Source of the DNA: Thinopyrum elongatum
Lineage: Eukaryota > Streptophyta > Magnoliopsida > Poales > Poaceae
Reading direction: 5' to 3'
Assembly (NCBI GenBank): GCA_011799875.1
Contig: CM022298.1
Span: 191,540,423-191,604,422, forward strand
Length of the DNA: 64,000 bases
Part shown: positions 22,087-31,636 of the stretch, piece by piece
Layout of the letters: every line of letters starts with the position of its first letter
How positions within the stretch are numbered: the stretch's first letter is position 1
Position numbers and translations under genes: made by a program
Notes under the pieces: model-generated
Databases searched by the model: none
What the model saw: the letters and a program-made list of their open reading frames with translations, nothing else
What the model was told of the DNA's origin: nothing

Positions 22087-23681
22087 TGAAAGGATCGAGA
22101 AGAGGTGTCTAGAGGGGGGGGGGGTGATTAGACCCTCAACAAAGAAAGGTAGCAGTTTTTAATTTCTTCAAGTTAAGGTGGACTTTTAGCACAAGTTTAA
22201 ACATTCAAAATACATTTCAAGCAAGCATGGTAAGAGTATATGAGCAGCGGAAAGTAAAGCATGCAAGTTGCTAGAAAGTAAAGGGATGGGATTGGAGTAT
22301 GCAACCGCAATTGGAGACACGGAGATTTTTGGCGTGGTTCCGATAGGTGGTGCTATCGTACATCCACGTTAATGGAGACTTCAACCCACGAAGGGTAACG
22401 GTTGCGCGAGTCCACGGAGGGCTCCACCCACGAAGGGTCCATGAAGAAGCAGCCTTGCCTATCCCACCATGGCCATCGCCCACGAAGGACTTGCCTCACT
22501 TGGGTAGATCTTCATGAAGTAGGCGATCTCCTTGCCCTTACAAACTCCTTGGTTCAACTCCACAATCTTGACGGAGGCTCCCAAGTGACACCTAACCAAT
22601 CTAGGATACACCACTCTCCAAAAGGTAATAAATGGTGTGATGATGATGAACTTCTTGCTCTTGTGCTTCAAATGATAGTCTCCCCAACACTCAACTCTCT
22701 CTCACAGATTGGGATATGGTGGAAAGATGATTTGAGTGGAAAGCAACTTGGGGAAGGCTAGAGATCAAGATTCTTGTGGTTGGATTGGAATGTCTTGGTA
22801 TCAACACATGAGTAGGTGGTTCTCTCTCAGAAAATGAGTAGTGGAAGTGTAGGCACGTTCTGATGGGTCTCTCACTAATGGAGAGGAGGGTGGAGGGGTA
22901 TATATAGCCTCCACACAAAATCTAACCGTTACACACAATTTACCAAACTCGGTGGGACCGAATAGTGAAACTCGATGAGACCGAATTGGTACAAAATGTG
23001 AACGTTAGGCTTTTCGATGGGACCGATATGATCAACTCGGTGGGACCGATGTGTTTGGGTTAGGGTAAAACCTCAACTCGGTTTGACCGATTACACAAAC
23101 TCGGTGAGACCGATTTTGGTAATAAGCAAACAGAGAGTTGGTCAGGCAAACTCGGTGGGACCGACTGCTTATCTCGGTGGGACCAAAATAATTGCAGCAG
23201 GCAACAGAGAGTTTGCAAGCCCATCTCGGTGAGACCGAGATCCCATCGGTGAGACCGACCTGATTAGGGTTTCTGGCAGTGGCTATGTCAAGTGAACTCG
23301 GTGGCGCCGGATAGATCAAATCGGTGGGGCCAAGTTTGACTTTAGGTTTTGGACATATTTGGAAATGAGAAAGTGGTTGAGGGCTTTGGAGCATATCATG
23401 AAGCACTTTGAGCAAGCAAGCCATTAAGCAACACCTCATCCCCTTTTAATAGTATTGGCTTTCCTAAGGACTCAATGTGATCTTCGATCACTAAAATGAA
23501 AATGTAGAGTCTTGAGCTTTTGCCAACATGTGTCCTTAGCATCTTGAAGGGGTTCCACATCCTCTTGTCCATGCCACGCCTTTGTTGAACTTTCTGAAAT
23601 ATACTAGATAAAAATATTAGTCCAACAAGAGATATGTTGACATTAATTACCAAAATCACCCATGGAGCACTTGTGCTTTCA
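22087..23681 (-). repeat. 3' LTR of the copia element
   Basis: 1595 bp, TGAAAGCACAAGTGCTCC...CGATCCTTTCA in element orientation. A TATA box (GGCTATATATACCCC, minus strand, about 22899-22907) is present. About a dozen variants of CTCGGTGGGACCGA lie upstream in U3 (22950-23335). Confidence 0.95.
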
Positions 23682-25800
23682 ATCTCCCCCTTTTTGGTAA
23701 TTGATGACAACATACATCAAAGCTTTAGATAAAGATATGAAGAATAACAAGTAAAGCTTTGGAAGGACATGTAACATGCATAGGCTCCCCCTACATGTAT
23801 GCAATCATGTGAAGATAGAATATAAGAGCATGTGAATGCATAGACATGTCAGAGCAAGCAATGAGTTACATGTATCTTGGCTATAAGCAAGAGAGGAAAT
23901 GATGTAGATACAGGAAATATACCTTCATGTTCATGAGTCCTTCTTGCAAACAATATGTACATTAACAAGAGATCATCATGCACATGAGTGTGATGCATAT
24001 ACTTACCTTGTGGTCTTGAGCTGGCTTTGGAAGAGGTGAACTTGAGAAAACAGGGTTAGATAACACAAGAACACTTACTAAACAAAGCAAATTGAGAAAA
24101 CCACAAATGTACCAAGATTGGGATGACATGTAGAGAGTGAGTACTTGGTACCCTATTTGGATATAGACAAGTCCCCAAAGAGTAAAGATATGCAATGAAT
24201 TCCAAAGATTTCCTTCCCTTGGAACTGAGTTCTCTCCCCCTGAATCTGATATTGGATAATGGGAGAAGATAGGAAAAGAAAATCAGAGTAAAACAAGAAT
24301 AACAATCATAACACATACTGACATGTCTTTCCCCACTTGAAGACATGTGACTTCTCTCCTCTATGGATAATAAGCATCTGGAGAAGCTTAAGGAGTGCAT
24401 TCTCTTTTATGTGATAAGCTTTGATGTGCTCTCTCTCTCCCCCTTTGACATCAATTTCCAAGTAGGGATCTTCTGGAGCATGAGTCAAGTAGGTTCGGTC
24501 CTTGAGTCACATTACAAAGCAACATGTAATATAAGATGCTGGTAGAGGACAAGAATCATCGAGTGGAGCTGGAACAGATATGCAGGATGCAAATGGCAAA
24601 ATGTTTTCTCAGTATTGAAGTCGGTAACGCCGAGTTATTCTCATCGGTGACACTGAGTTGGAGATGACAGAGATGGTGCATATCGGTCAGACCGGGTTTG
24701 TCCTTGTCGGTTGAACCGATGAACAATCTACAATGTGGCATTGTAGTTCGGTCTAGCCGGGATGTATAAATCGGTGAGACCGAGTTCAATACAGAAAAAG
24801 AATCTTGTCACCTCAGCTCACTAGGCAAATAAGATCTCATAAAGATTTGCAAGGAATTAACTGAAGGATTTGCAATGAATTGGATGCAGGGAATGCAGAA
24901 CATAACAGAGAAAAGAAAAGAAATCTAGATGAAGTTTTTTTTTAAAGGGGAACAAGCATGCAAGAGATAAGTGCAAGAACACAGAAAAACACTAGAGAAC
25001 TCCATCTAGAATTGGTCGGCGATAGAGTCACCTATGTTAGAGTATATTGACTTAGGAGTCAAGTGAAGACACTTGATCATAGGTCATACTCGTCGTTTAA
25101 GCTCAAAATGGGGTTACCATTTTTCGTTCAAGCATTTTGATGTATTCACATCTTGTTGAGCTGCTTTAACCCATGTCTTGGTGTAAAGCTACTCTAAGAT
25201 GGAATATCATACCTTGGGTGGTGGTGTTGATCTTGATCATGTAGTTGAACTTGTGTGGGATGCTCAAGGTTGATGTAGCTCATTAATGGTTGGGAGCACC
25301 ACTTGTAATTTGAGTTCATCTTCCTACATGGGTTAGTCTTGCAAGGAAAAGCACTTGTGTATCCAAAATGACAATCATGATATTGATACCAAATGAAATT
25401 TGATATAAAGAAATTGTCAAAGGATATATTGAAAGGATTCATGCTTCCTTGTCTTCAACCACCATTTTGTAGAAACTTGGTGATGTAGAGATTGCTCAAG
25501 ATGTGAGTGAGTTGCAAGCTCATATATTTAGATTCATCCAAGTACCTACAAGGGTTAGATGACATGCAAGGGTACAAATATAGATCCAATACATATGATC
25601 ATCATCATAAGAGAAATATCAATGATTAGTCAAAGTCTCATGCCTTGCATGCATCCAAATGGAGTTTCTACTCCAAGTTTGAGGCATCAATGATGTTCAA
25701 TTAACCTCTCAAACGGCAAAATACTTTCTCATCAAGCGGTTTGGTGAATATATCCGCCAATTGCTTATCGGTACGAACATGCTTAAGATCGAGTCTCCTT
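23682..25800 (-). other. Copia 3' internal non-coding region
   Basis: About 2.1 kb between RNase H and the 3' LTR without a recognisable domain. It carries further copies of the TCGGT...ACCGA motif at 24610-24790 and an unusually long spacer before the polypurine tract. Confidence 0.6.
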
Positions 25801-25849
25801 TAGCAACATGATCTCGAATGAAATGATGACGAACTTCAATATGCTTAGT

Positions 25850-26326
25850 TCAAGAATGTTGCACGGGATTGTGAGCAATCTTAATAGCACTTTCATTATC
25901 ATAAAGCAATGGAACATGTTTCACATATATCCCATAATCTTTAAGAGTTTGGGTCATCCAAAGTAATTGAGCACAACATGAACCGGCGGCAATGTATTCC
26001 GCTTCGGCGGTGGATAAGGATACCAAGTTTTGTTTCTTGGAGGACCAAGACACAAGAGATCTACCAAGAAATTGACAAGTACCCGAAGTGGACTTTCTAT
26101 CAACCTTGTCTCCGGCATAGTCCGAATCGGAGTAGCCAACAAGATCAAAAGAAGACCTCTTAGGATACCAAATGCCAAAGTTTGGTGTGTGAATTAAGTA
26201 TCTCACTATCCTTTTCACAGCCTTAAGATGACATTCTTTGGGGGCCGCTTGATATCGTGCACACATGCACATACTTAGCATAATATCGGGATGGGAGGCA
26301 CATAGATATAACAATGAACCAATCAT
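25850..26326 (-). pseudogene. Copia RNase H domain
   Basis: The sequence MIGSLLYLCASHPDIMLSMC, then VGYSDSDYAGDKVDRKSTSG, SLSTAEAEYIAAGSCCAQ and LLYDNESAIKIA matches copia RNase H, with the acidic residues in DSDYAG, AEAEY and DNESA. It degrades the RNA strand of the RNA/DNA hybrid in the virus-like particle. The frame ends at NPVQHS with a TGA where the family has Arg (RTKHIE continues in the same frame after the stop), a likely CpG-decay mutation. A further frameshift follows in the C-terminal tail. Confidence 0.85.
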
Positions 26327-27242
26327 AGAGCGGTAAACCTTTTGGTCGGTTTGCCATCCTTTGTCAAGTCAAGATGTCCACTAGTAGGCATGGGTGTTTT
26401 CATACCTTTGCTTTCTTGCATGTTGAACTTCTTGAATAGGTCCTTGGTATACTTTGTTTGGGAAACAAAGGTACCCTCCTTAGTTTGCTTGATTTGCAAA
26501 CCAAGAAAGAACTTGAGTTCACTCATCATAGACATCTCAAACTTCTCCGACATTAGCCTTCCAAACTTTTCACTAAAATGAGTGTTAGTCGAACCAAATA
26601 TGATATCATCAACATAAATTTGGCACACAAATAATTCACCATTAACCCTTTTAGTAAAAAGAGTAGAATCAATTTTTCCAAGCTCAAAGCCTTTTTCAAT
26701 AAGGAACTTGGTCAAGCATTTATACCACGCTCTAGGAGCTTGTTTAAGACCATAAAGAGCTTTGTGAAGTTTGTAAACATGGTCGGGTTTCTTAAGATTA
26801 ACAAAGCCGGGAGGTTGTTTAACATAAACTTCCTCCTCAATTTCACCATTTAGAAAAACACTTTTAATGTCCATTTGATATAATGTGATATCATGATGAT
26901 TGGCATAAGAAAGTAAGATGCGTATGGACTCAAGTCTAGCAACGGGGCATATGTCTCACCATAGTCCATACCTTCGACTTGAGTGTAGCCTTTAGCGACG
27001 AGACGGGCCTTGTTGCGTACAACTTGTCCATCTTCATCTTGCTTATTCAGAAACACCCATTTGGTACCAATGACGTTGTGCTTCTCATCGGGCTTTTCAA
27101 CCAACGTCCACACTTGGTTCCTCTCGAAATTGTGTAGCTCTTCATGCATAGCGTTTACCCAGTCCGGATCATCAAGCGCTTCTTCAACCTTCATAGGTTC
27201 AATGCTAGAGATGAATGAATAATGTTCACATAAATTAGCCAA
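26323..27242 (-). pseudogene. Copia reverse transcriptase, frameshifted
   Basis: Two pieces are seen. The N-terminal piece (27242-26850) has ALDDPDWVNAMHEELHNFER, GTKWVFLNKQDEDGQVVRNK and ARLVAKGYTQVEGMDY. The C-terminal piece (26874-26323) has MDIKSVFLNGEIEEEVYVKQ, YGLKQAPRAWY and the catalytic YVDD in CQIYVDDIIFGS. A frame change separates them around 26870-26930, where the usual TFAPVA...I(R/K) segment is scrambled. The domain copies RNA into DNA. The catalytic centre is preserved but the polyprotein is broken. Confidence 0.9.
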
Positions 27243-27272
27243 ACGAGTTTTAGAGCAAGTGATTCTCCCGGT

Positions 27273-27701
27273 TTAAATATCATCAAAGATTTGTTCGACG
27301 GGATGGTCTCTTGAGACTCTTGCTCTAACTCGTGAGAGCTTTTGTTTGGGTCGGGGTGGAACATCTTCTTCATCATCTTGTTCTTCCTCTTGGCCTTCTT
27401 CGTTGTTGGTGTTGTTGTTCTCTTGTGGAGGTGGAGAAGGAGGTTGATGAGGTTCATCTTGGTGTACATCCACGTTTTCATCATCTTGGCGTGTCCCACT
27501 TGTGGATGCTTCCGAGTTAACTCGTGGTTCACCTTGTCGTGAGGTAGAAGCTTCCTCTTGGACGGACGAGGTACTCTCCTTCACCTCCGTTGGATAAATC
27601 GTGCCAATAGACAAGTCTTGGATTGCTTCTGAAGGGTCTTTGTCTCCTACATCAATTGGCAATTGCTCTACTTGCGAGCCGTTAGATTCATCAAACTTCA
27701 C
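27273..27701 (-). pseudogene. Copia integrase-RT linker region
   Basis: A low-complexity hydrophilic stretch (Glu/Gln/Ser/Pro rich, with SPPPQENNNTNNEEGQEEEQ) ends in RVSRDHPVEQIFDDI, the conserved segment that precedes copia reverse transcriptase in many elements (HPxxQIIGD-like). It is separated from the integrase ORF by a frame break near 27,700-27,880. Confidence 0.6.
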
Positions 27702-27879
27702 ATCTACCGTCTCTTCAACCTTTTGGGTGAAACTATTGTAGACACGGTAAGTGTGAGAGTTTGAGCCATAACCGAGTAGGAAACCCTCATGAGATTTAGG
27801 AGCAAATTTCGAACGATGATGCTTATCAAGAATGTAGCACTTTGAGCCGAATACTCAAAAGTATCCAACTTGGGGTTTG

Positions 27880-29622
27880 TTACCGGTTGAGAAGCTCATA
27901 TGCCGTCTTGCCGAGTAGCTTGTGAAGATATAGATGATTTGTTGTATGACAAGCTGTCTCAACCGCTTCCGCCCAAGAGTGTTTTGGCATCTTGTACTCA
28001 TCAAGCATCGTTCTCGCCATTTCAATAAGAGTCCAGTTCTTCCTCTCAACAACTCCATTTTGTTGAGGCGTGTACGTAGCCGAGAACTCATGTAAAATCC
28101 CTTCTTCATCAAGAAAGGTGACCACATTTGCGTTCTTGAACTCCGTTCCATTGTCGCTGCGAACCTTCTTGATCTTCACTTCAAATTGATTTTGGGCCTT
28201 CCTAGCGAAGTTCTTGAAGATCATTTGAACCTGTGATTTATCATCAAGAAAGACTAAACCGAACGAGTTACCACCGAGACTTTTATAAGCGTTTGGACCA
28301 AAAAGATCCATATGAAGCAGCTCGAGCGGTCTTCTCGTGGTCATGATGTTCTTCACGGGGTGGCTTCCTCCAACCTGTTTTCCTGCTTGACAAGCACTAC
28401 AAAGTCTATCCTTGTCAAATATAACATCTTTAACACCAAGGATATGATCACCTTTAATAAGCTTATCAAGATTTCGCATGCCCACATGACCTAACCTTCT
28501 ATGCCATAACCAACCTTTAGAAGATTTAGCAATTAAGCAAGTTCTAGGTTGAGCCTTTTTAGTGAAATCAACAATGTATAGATCACCTCTACGTATATCG
28601 GTAAAGACCATTTTATGATTATCTCTTCGAAACACTTGGAAATCTACTTTAGTAAATAGGACATTGAAACCGAAGTCAGCTAGTCTATATATGGAAAGTA
28701 AATTATAGCCAAGAGATTCAACGAGCATAACATTTTGGATAGAGCTGTCATGTGAGATGGCCACCTTACCAAGGCCAACCACTTTACCCTTTGAGTTATC
28801 ACCAAAAGTGACATACTTTCGAGGGCCGTCATTCTCAGCAAGCTCACGAAACATATCCTTGTCTCCAGTCATGTGATCGGTACATCCACTATCAAGAACC
28901 CATTCCTTTCCTCCAGCCATATAGCCACGAAGGTTAGCCATAAGACCAAAGTGTCTCGTAGACTCATCGAGATCAAGATCACTATCATCATCCTCATCAT
29001 AGTATCCATGTTCAACATCGTCTTGTGATTGATCATCGCCTAAAGAGATTGATTCATTAGATATATGATCATGGCAATGTTCATCCTTATGAATTCTAAT
29101 GACTTCCGAGATGATGTTACTAATGATTCCAACATCTCCTTTGGCATGCATAAGGTCACGAAGCTCAAATAAAAAATCACCAAACTTAGGGTATTTAGGA
29201 TTCATCTTATTTAAAGCAATGGACTTTTGAAGAATCACATCTAGATTTTGCAAGGAATAGTTTGGAAATCGTTCCTCAAGAAATCTCCATATGGTATAAG
29301 CACAATCAAGAGCAGGCAAGCAAACAATCAAATTTCTAGGCAGTCCTCTAATGATAAGATTGATAGTTCTAAGATTGCGGATCATGTCAAGAGACTCATC
29401 ATGGGTAGGATGCAAGGGGTCAATAAGGGGTGCACACGGGCTAGCAATGTACTTGTTCAACTGATATTCATTGAAAATCTCAAGCATCTCATTTTTCCAA
29501 GCATGAAAGAACTCCCCATCAAGCATAGGCACTCTACGTCTAAAACTCCCCATCATAGACTCATCCATCTTCCTCCAATGGTGATTAAACCAAAGCAATG
29601 GAGACCAATGCTCTGATACCAA
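27880..29622 (-). CDS. Copia gag-protease-integrase ORF (internally shortened)
   Basis: This 580-residue open frame starts next to the primer-binding site. Residues ~20-200 are copia gag (LDGEFFHAWKNEMLEIFNEY, ...WRFLEERFPNYSLQNL). Protease has WVLDSGCTDHMTGD (~245-258). The integrase zinc-binding region is LWHRRLGHVGMRNLDKLI...CSACQAGKQ, with the HHCC layout. The catalytic residues are in LLHMDLFGP (Asp), VRSDNGTEF (Asp) and TPQQNGVVERKN (Glu). Two oddities: no CCHC zinc knuckle is visible between gag and protease, and the core after LGGNSFGLVFLDDKSQ lacks roughly ten residues normally present before the FLDDKSQ block. Both look like in-frame deletions. The true start may be MDESMMGSFRRRVPML (residue 19) rather than the first Met. 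Confidence 0.9.
   Translation of the reverse strand: MVSEHWSPLLWFNHHWRKMDESMMGSFRRRVPMLDGEFFHAWKNEMLEIFNEYQLNKYIASPCAPLIDPLHPTHDESLDMIRNLRTINLIIRGLPRNLIVCLPALDCAYTIWRFLEERFPNYSLQNLDVILQKSIALNKMNPKYPKFGDFLFELRDLMHAKGDVGIISNIISEVIRIHKDEHCHDHISNESISLGDDQSQDDVEHGYYDEDDDSDLDLDESTRHFGLMANLRGYMAGGKEWVLDSGCTDHMTGDKDMFRELAENDGPRKYVTFGDNSKGKVVGLGKVAISHDSSIQNVMLVESLGYNLLSIYRLADFGFNVLFTKVDFQVFRRDNHKMVFTDIRRGDLYIVDFTKKAQPRTCLIAKSSKGWLWHRRLGHVGMRNLDKLIKGDHILGVKDVIFDKDRLCSACQAGKQVGGSHPVKNIMTTRRPLELLHMDLFGPNAYKSLGGNSFGLVFLDDKSQVQMIFKNFARKAQNQFEVKIKKVRSDNGTEFKNANVVTFLDEEGILHEFSATYTPQQNGVVERKNWTLIEMARTMLDEYKMPKHSWAEAVETACHTTNHLYLHKLLGKTAYELLNR
29610..29621 (-). other. Primer-binding site (tRNA-iMet type)
   Basis: TGGTATCAGAGC on the minus strand, two bases inside the 5' LTR end. 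This is the standard copia primer site complementary to initiator tRNA-Met. Confidence 0.95.
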
Positions 29623-29623
29623 T

Positions 29624-31236
29624 TGAAAGGATCGAGAAGAGGTGTCTAGAGGTGGGGTGATTAGACCCTCAACAAAGAAAGGTAGCAGTTTTTAATTTCT
29701 ACAAGTTAAGGTGGAGTTTTAGCACAAGTTAAAACATTCACAATACATTTCAAGCAAGCATGGTAAGAGTATATGAGCAGCGGAAATTAAAGCATGCAAG
29801 TTGCAAGAAAGTAAAGGGATGGGATTGCAGTATGCAAACGCAATTGGAGACACGGAGATTTTTGGCATGGTTCCGATAGGTGGTGCTATCGTACATCCAC
29901 GTTGACGGAGACTTCAACCCACGAAGGGTAACGGTTGCGCGAGTCCACGGAGGGCTCCACCCACGAAGGGTCCACGAAGAAGCAACCTTGTCTATCCCAC
30001 CATGGCCATCTCCCACGAAGGACTTGCCTCACTTGGGTAGATCTTCACGAAGTAGGCGATCTCCTTGCCCTTACAAACTCCTTGGTTCAACTCCACAATC
30101 TTGACGGAGGATCCCAAGTGACACCTAACTAATCTAGGAGACACCACTCTCCAAAAGGTAATAAATGGTGTGATGATGATGAACTCCTTGCTCTTGTGCT
30201 TCAAATGATAGTCTCCCCAACACTCAACTCTCTCTCACAGATTTGGATATGGTGGAAAGATGATTTGAGTGGAAAGCAACTTGGGGAAGGCTAGAGATCA
30301 AGATTCTTGTGGTTGGATTGGAATGTCTTGGTCTCAACACATGAGTAGGTGTTTCTCTCTCAGAAAATGAATAGTGGAAGTGTAGGCACGTTCTGATGGC
30401 TCTCTCACTAATGGAGAGGAGGGTGGAGGGGTATATATAGCATCCACACAAAATCTAACCGTTGCACACAATTTACCAAACTCGGTGGGACCGAATAGTG
30501 AAACTCGGTGAGACCGAATTGGTTCAAAATGTGAATGTTAGGCTTTTTTGTGGGACCGATATGATCAACTCGGTGGGACCGATGTGCTAGGGTTAGGGTA
30601 AAACCTCAACTCGATTTGACCGATTACACAAACTCGGTGAGACCGATTTCGGTAATAAGCAAACAGAGAGTTGGTCAGGCAAACTCGGTGGGACCAACTG
30701 CTTATCTTGGTGGGACCAACTGCTTATCTCGGTGGGACCAAAATAATTGCAACATGCAACAGAGAGTTTGCAAGCCCATCTCGGTGAGACCGAGATCCCA
30801 TCGGTGAGACCGAACTGATTAGGGTTTCTGGCAGTGGCTATGTCAAGTGAACTCGGTGGCGCCGGATAGATCAAATTGGTGGGGCCGAGTTTGACTTTAG
30901 GTTTTGGACATATTTGGAAATGAGAAAGTGGTTGAGGGCTTTGGAGCATATCATGAAGCACTTTGAGCAAGCAAGCCATTAAGCAACACCTCATCCCCTT
31001 TTAATAGTATTGGCTTTCCTAAGGACTCAATGTGATCTTGGATCACTAAAATGAAAATGTAGAGTCTTGAGCTTTTGCCAACATGTGTCCTTAGCATCTT
31101 CAAGGGGTTCCACATCCTCTTGTCCATGCCACGCCTTTGTTGAACTTTCTGAAATATACTAGATAAAAATATTAGTCCAACAAGAGATATGTTGACATTA
31201 ATTACCAAAATCACTCAGGGAGCACTTGTGCTTTCA
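29624..31236 (-). repeat. 5' LTR of the copia element
   Basis: 1613 bp, colinear with 22087-23681. It has a shorter G-run near its internal end and a local tandem duplication of GGTGGGACCAACTGCTTATC (about 30688-30735) that the other LTR lacks. Confidence 0.95.
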
Positions 31237-31636
31237 CATACTGAACACAAACCATGGATTTACAATCGTTGCTACTATAAGACTTGATGAACATGGTGAC
31301 TCCTATTTTGGCACTGGCCTTTGGAAAGAAATTTCTAAGTTTTATGTACTAAAAGCTGGCACTAAAATTGCACTGCACATAAAAGAGCCTGGTCATGATA
31401 TATATGCTAACTTCCCTGACGATATCATCCGTCCAGACTTTGTTCGAAGTAAGTTTTCTTTTCAAGTATCTGCATGTTGACTTACCCAGCAATATCAAAT
31501 GAATTGTGTAGTATTTAAGCAACCAATTGTTATTCCATTTTCTTACTCTATTCCTACCTACTAACTTCTAGTTACCAATACACTTTTCTATTGCCCTGTT
31601 TTAACTAAATATTCCCTGTATTCCCACTTCGATCAG

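Larger units (their letters stand above)
22087..31236 (-). mobile_element. Ty1/copia retrotransposon, 9.15 kb, with TSD CATAC
   Basis: The flanking duplication CATAC is exact (22082-22086 and 31237-31241). In element orientation: 5' LTR 31236-29624, primer-binding site TGGTATCAGAGC (29621-29610, tRNA-iMet type), gag-protease-integrase ORF, reverse transcriptase and RNase H in broken frames, about 2.1 kb of 3' non-coding DNA, a polypurine tract (AAAAAGGGGGAGAT) and 3' LTR 23681-22087. The order protease-integrase-RT-RNase H is diagnostic of copia. The coding part has internal losses and frame breaks, so it is not autonomous now. The LTRs differ by roughly 4% in the 400 bases I compared. A solo LTR of the same family is at 53732-55322. 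Confidence 0.95.
21456..31448 (+). pseudogene. B3-like domain gene split by a copia element
   Basis: The exons are 21456-21467 (MDNK), 21595-21690, and 22008-22086 continuing at 31242-31448 on the far side of the copia element. All junctions are phase 0 with GT/AG sites (GTAACT, GTATGT; CATAG, CTACAG). The frame runs through the insertion point: codons before 22086 and after 31241 join without shift once the duplicated CATAC is counted once. The peptide has MEFHLTVPDDLRMR, then GFTIVATIRLDEHGDSYFG and LWKEISKFYVLKAGTKIALH, which fits the strand pattern and the GW-x-F-x-L-x-x-G-D end of plant B3 DNA-binding domains, though weakly. It may continue by splicing (donor GTAAGT at 31449) into the F-box exon at 31637. 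With the 9-kb insertion in an exon it should be inactive. Confidence 0.45.

Noticed and set aside
22402..22918. Frames in copia LTRs that recur at 29880-30451 and 54654-55013
   Set aside because: They recur because the three LTR copies are alike as DNA. They lie in LTR sequence, start and stop vary, and no domain is seen.
29610..29621. Possible tRNA genes at primer-binding sites (also 17894, 41207, 59977)
   Set aside because: Only 12-18 bases match tRNA 3' ends and each lies beside an LTR; there is no cloverleaf.
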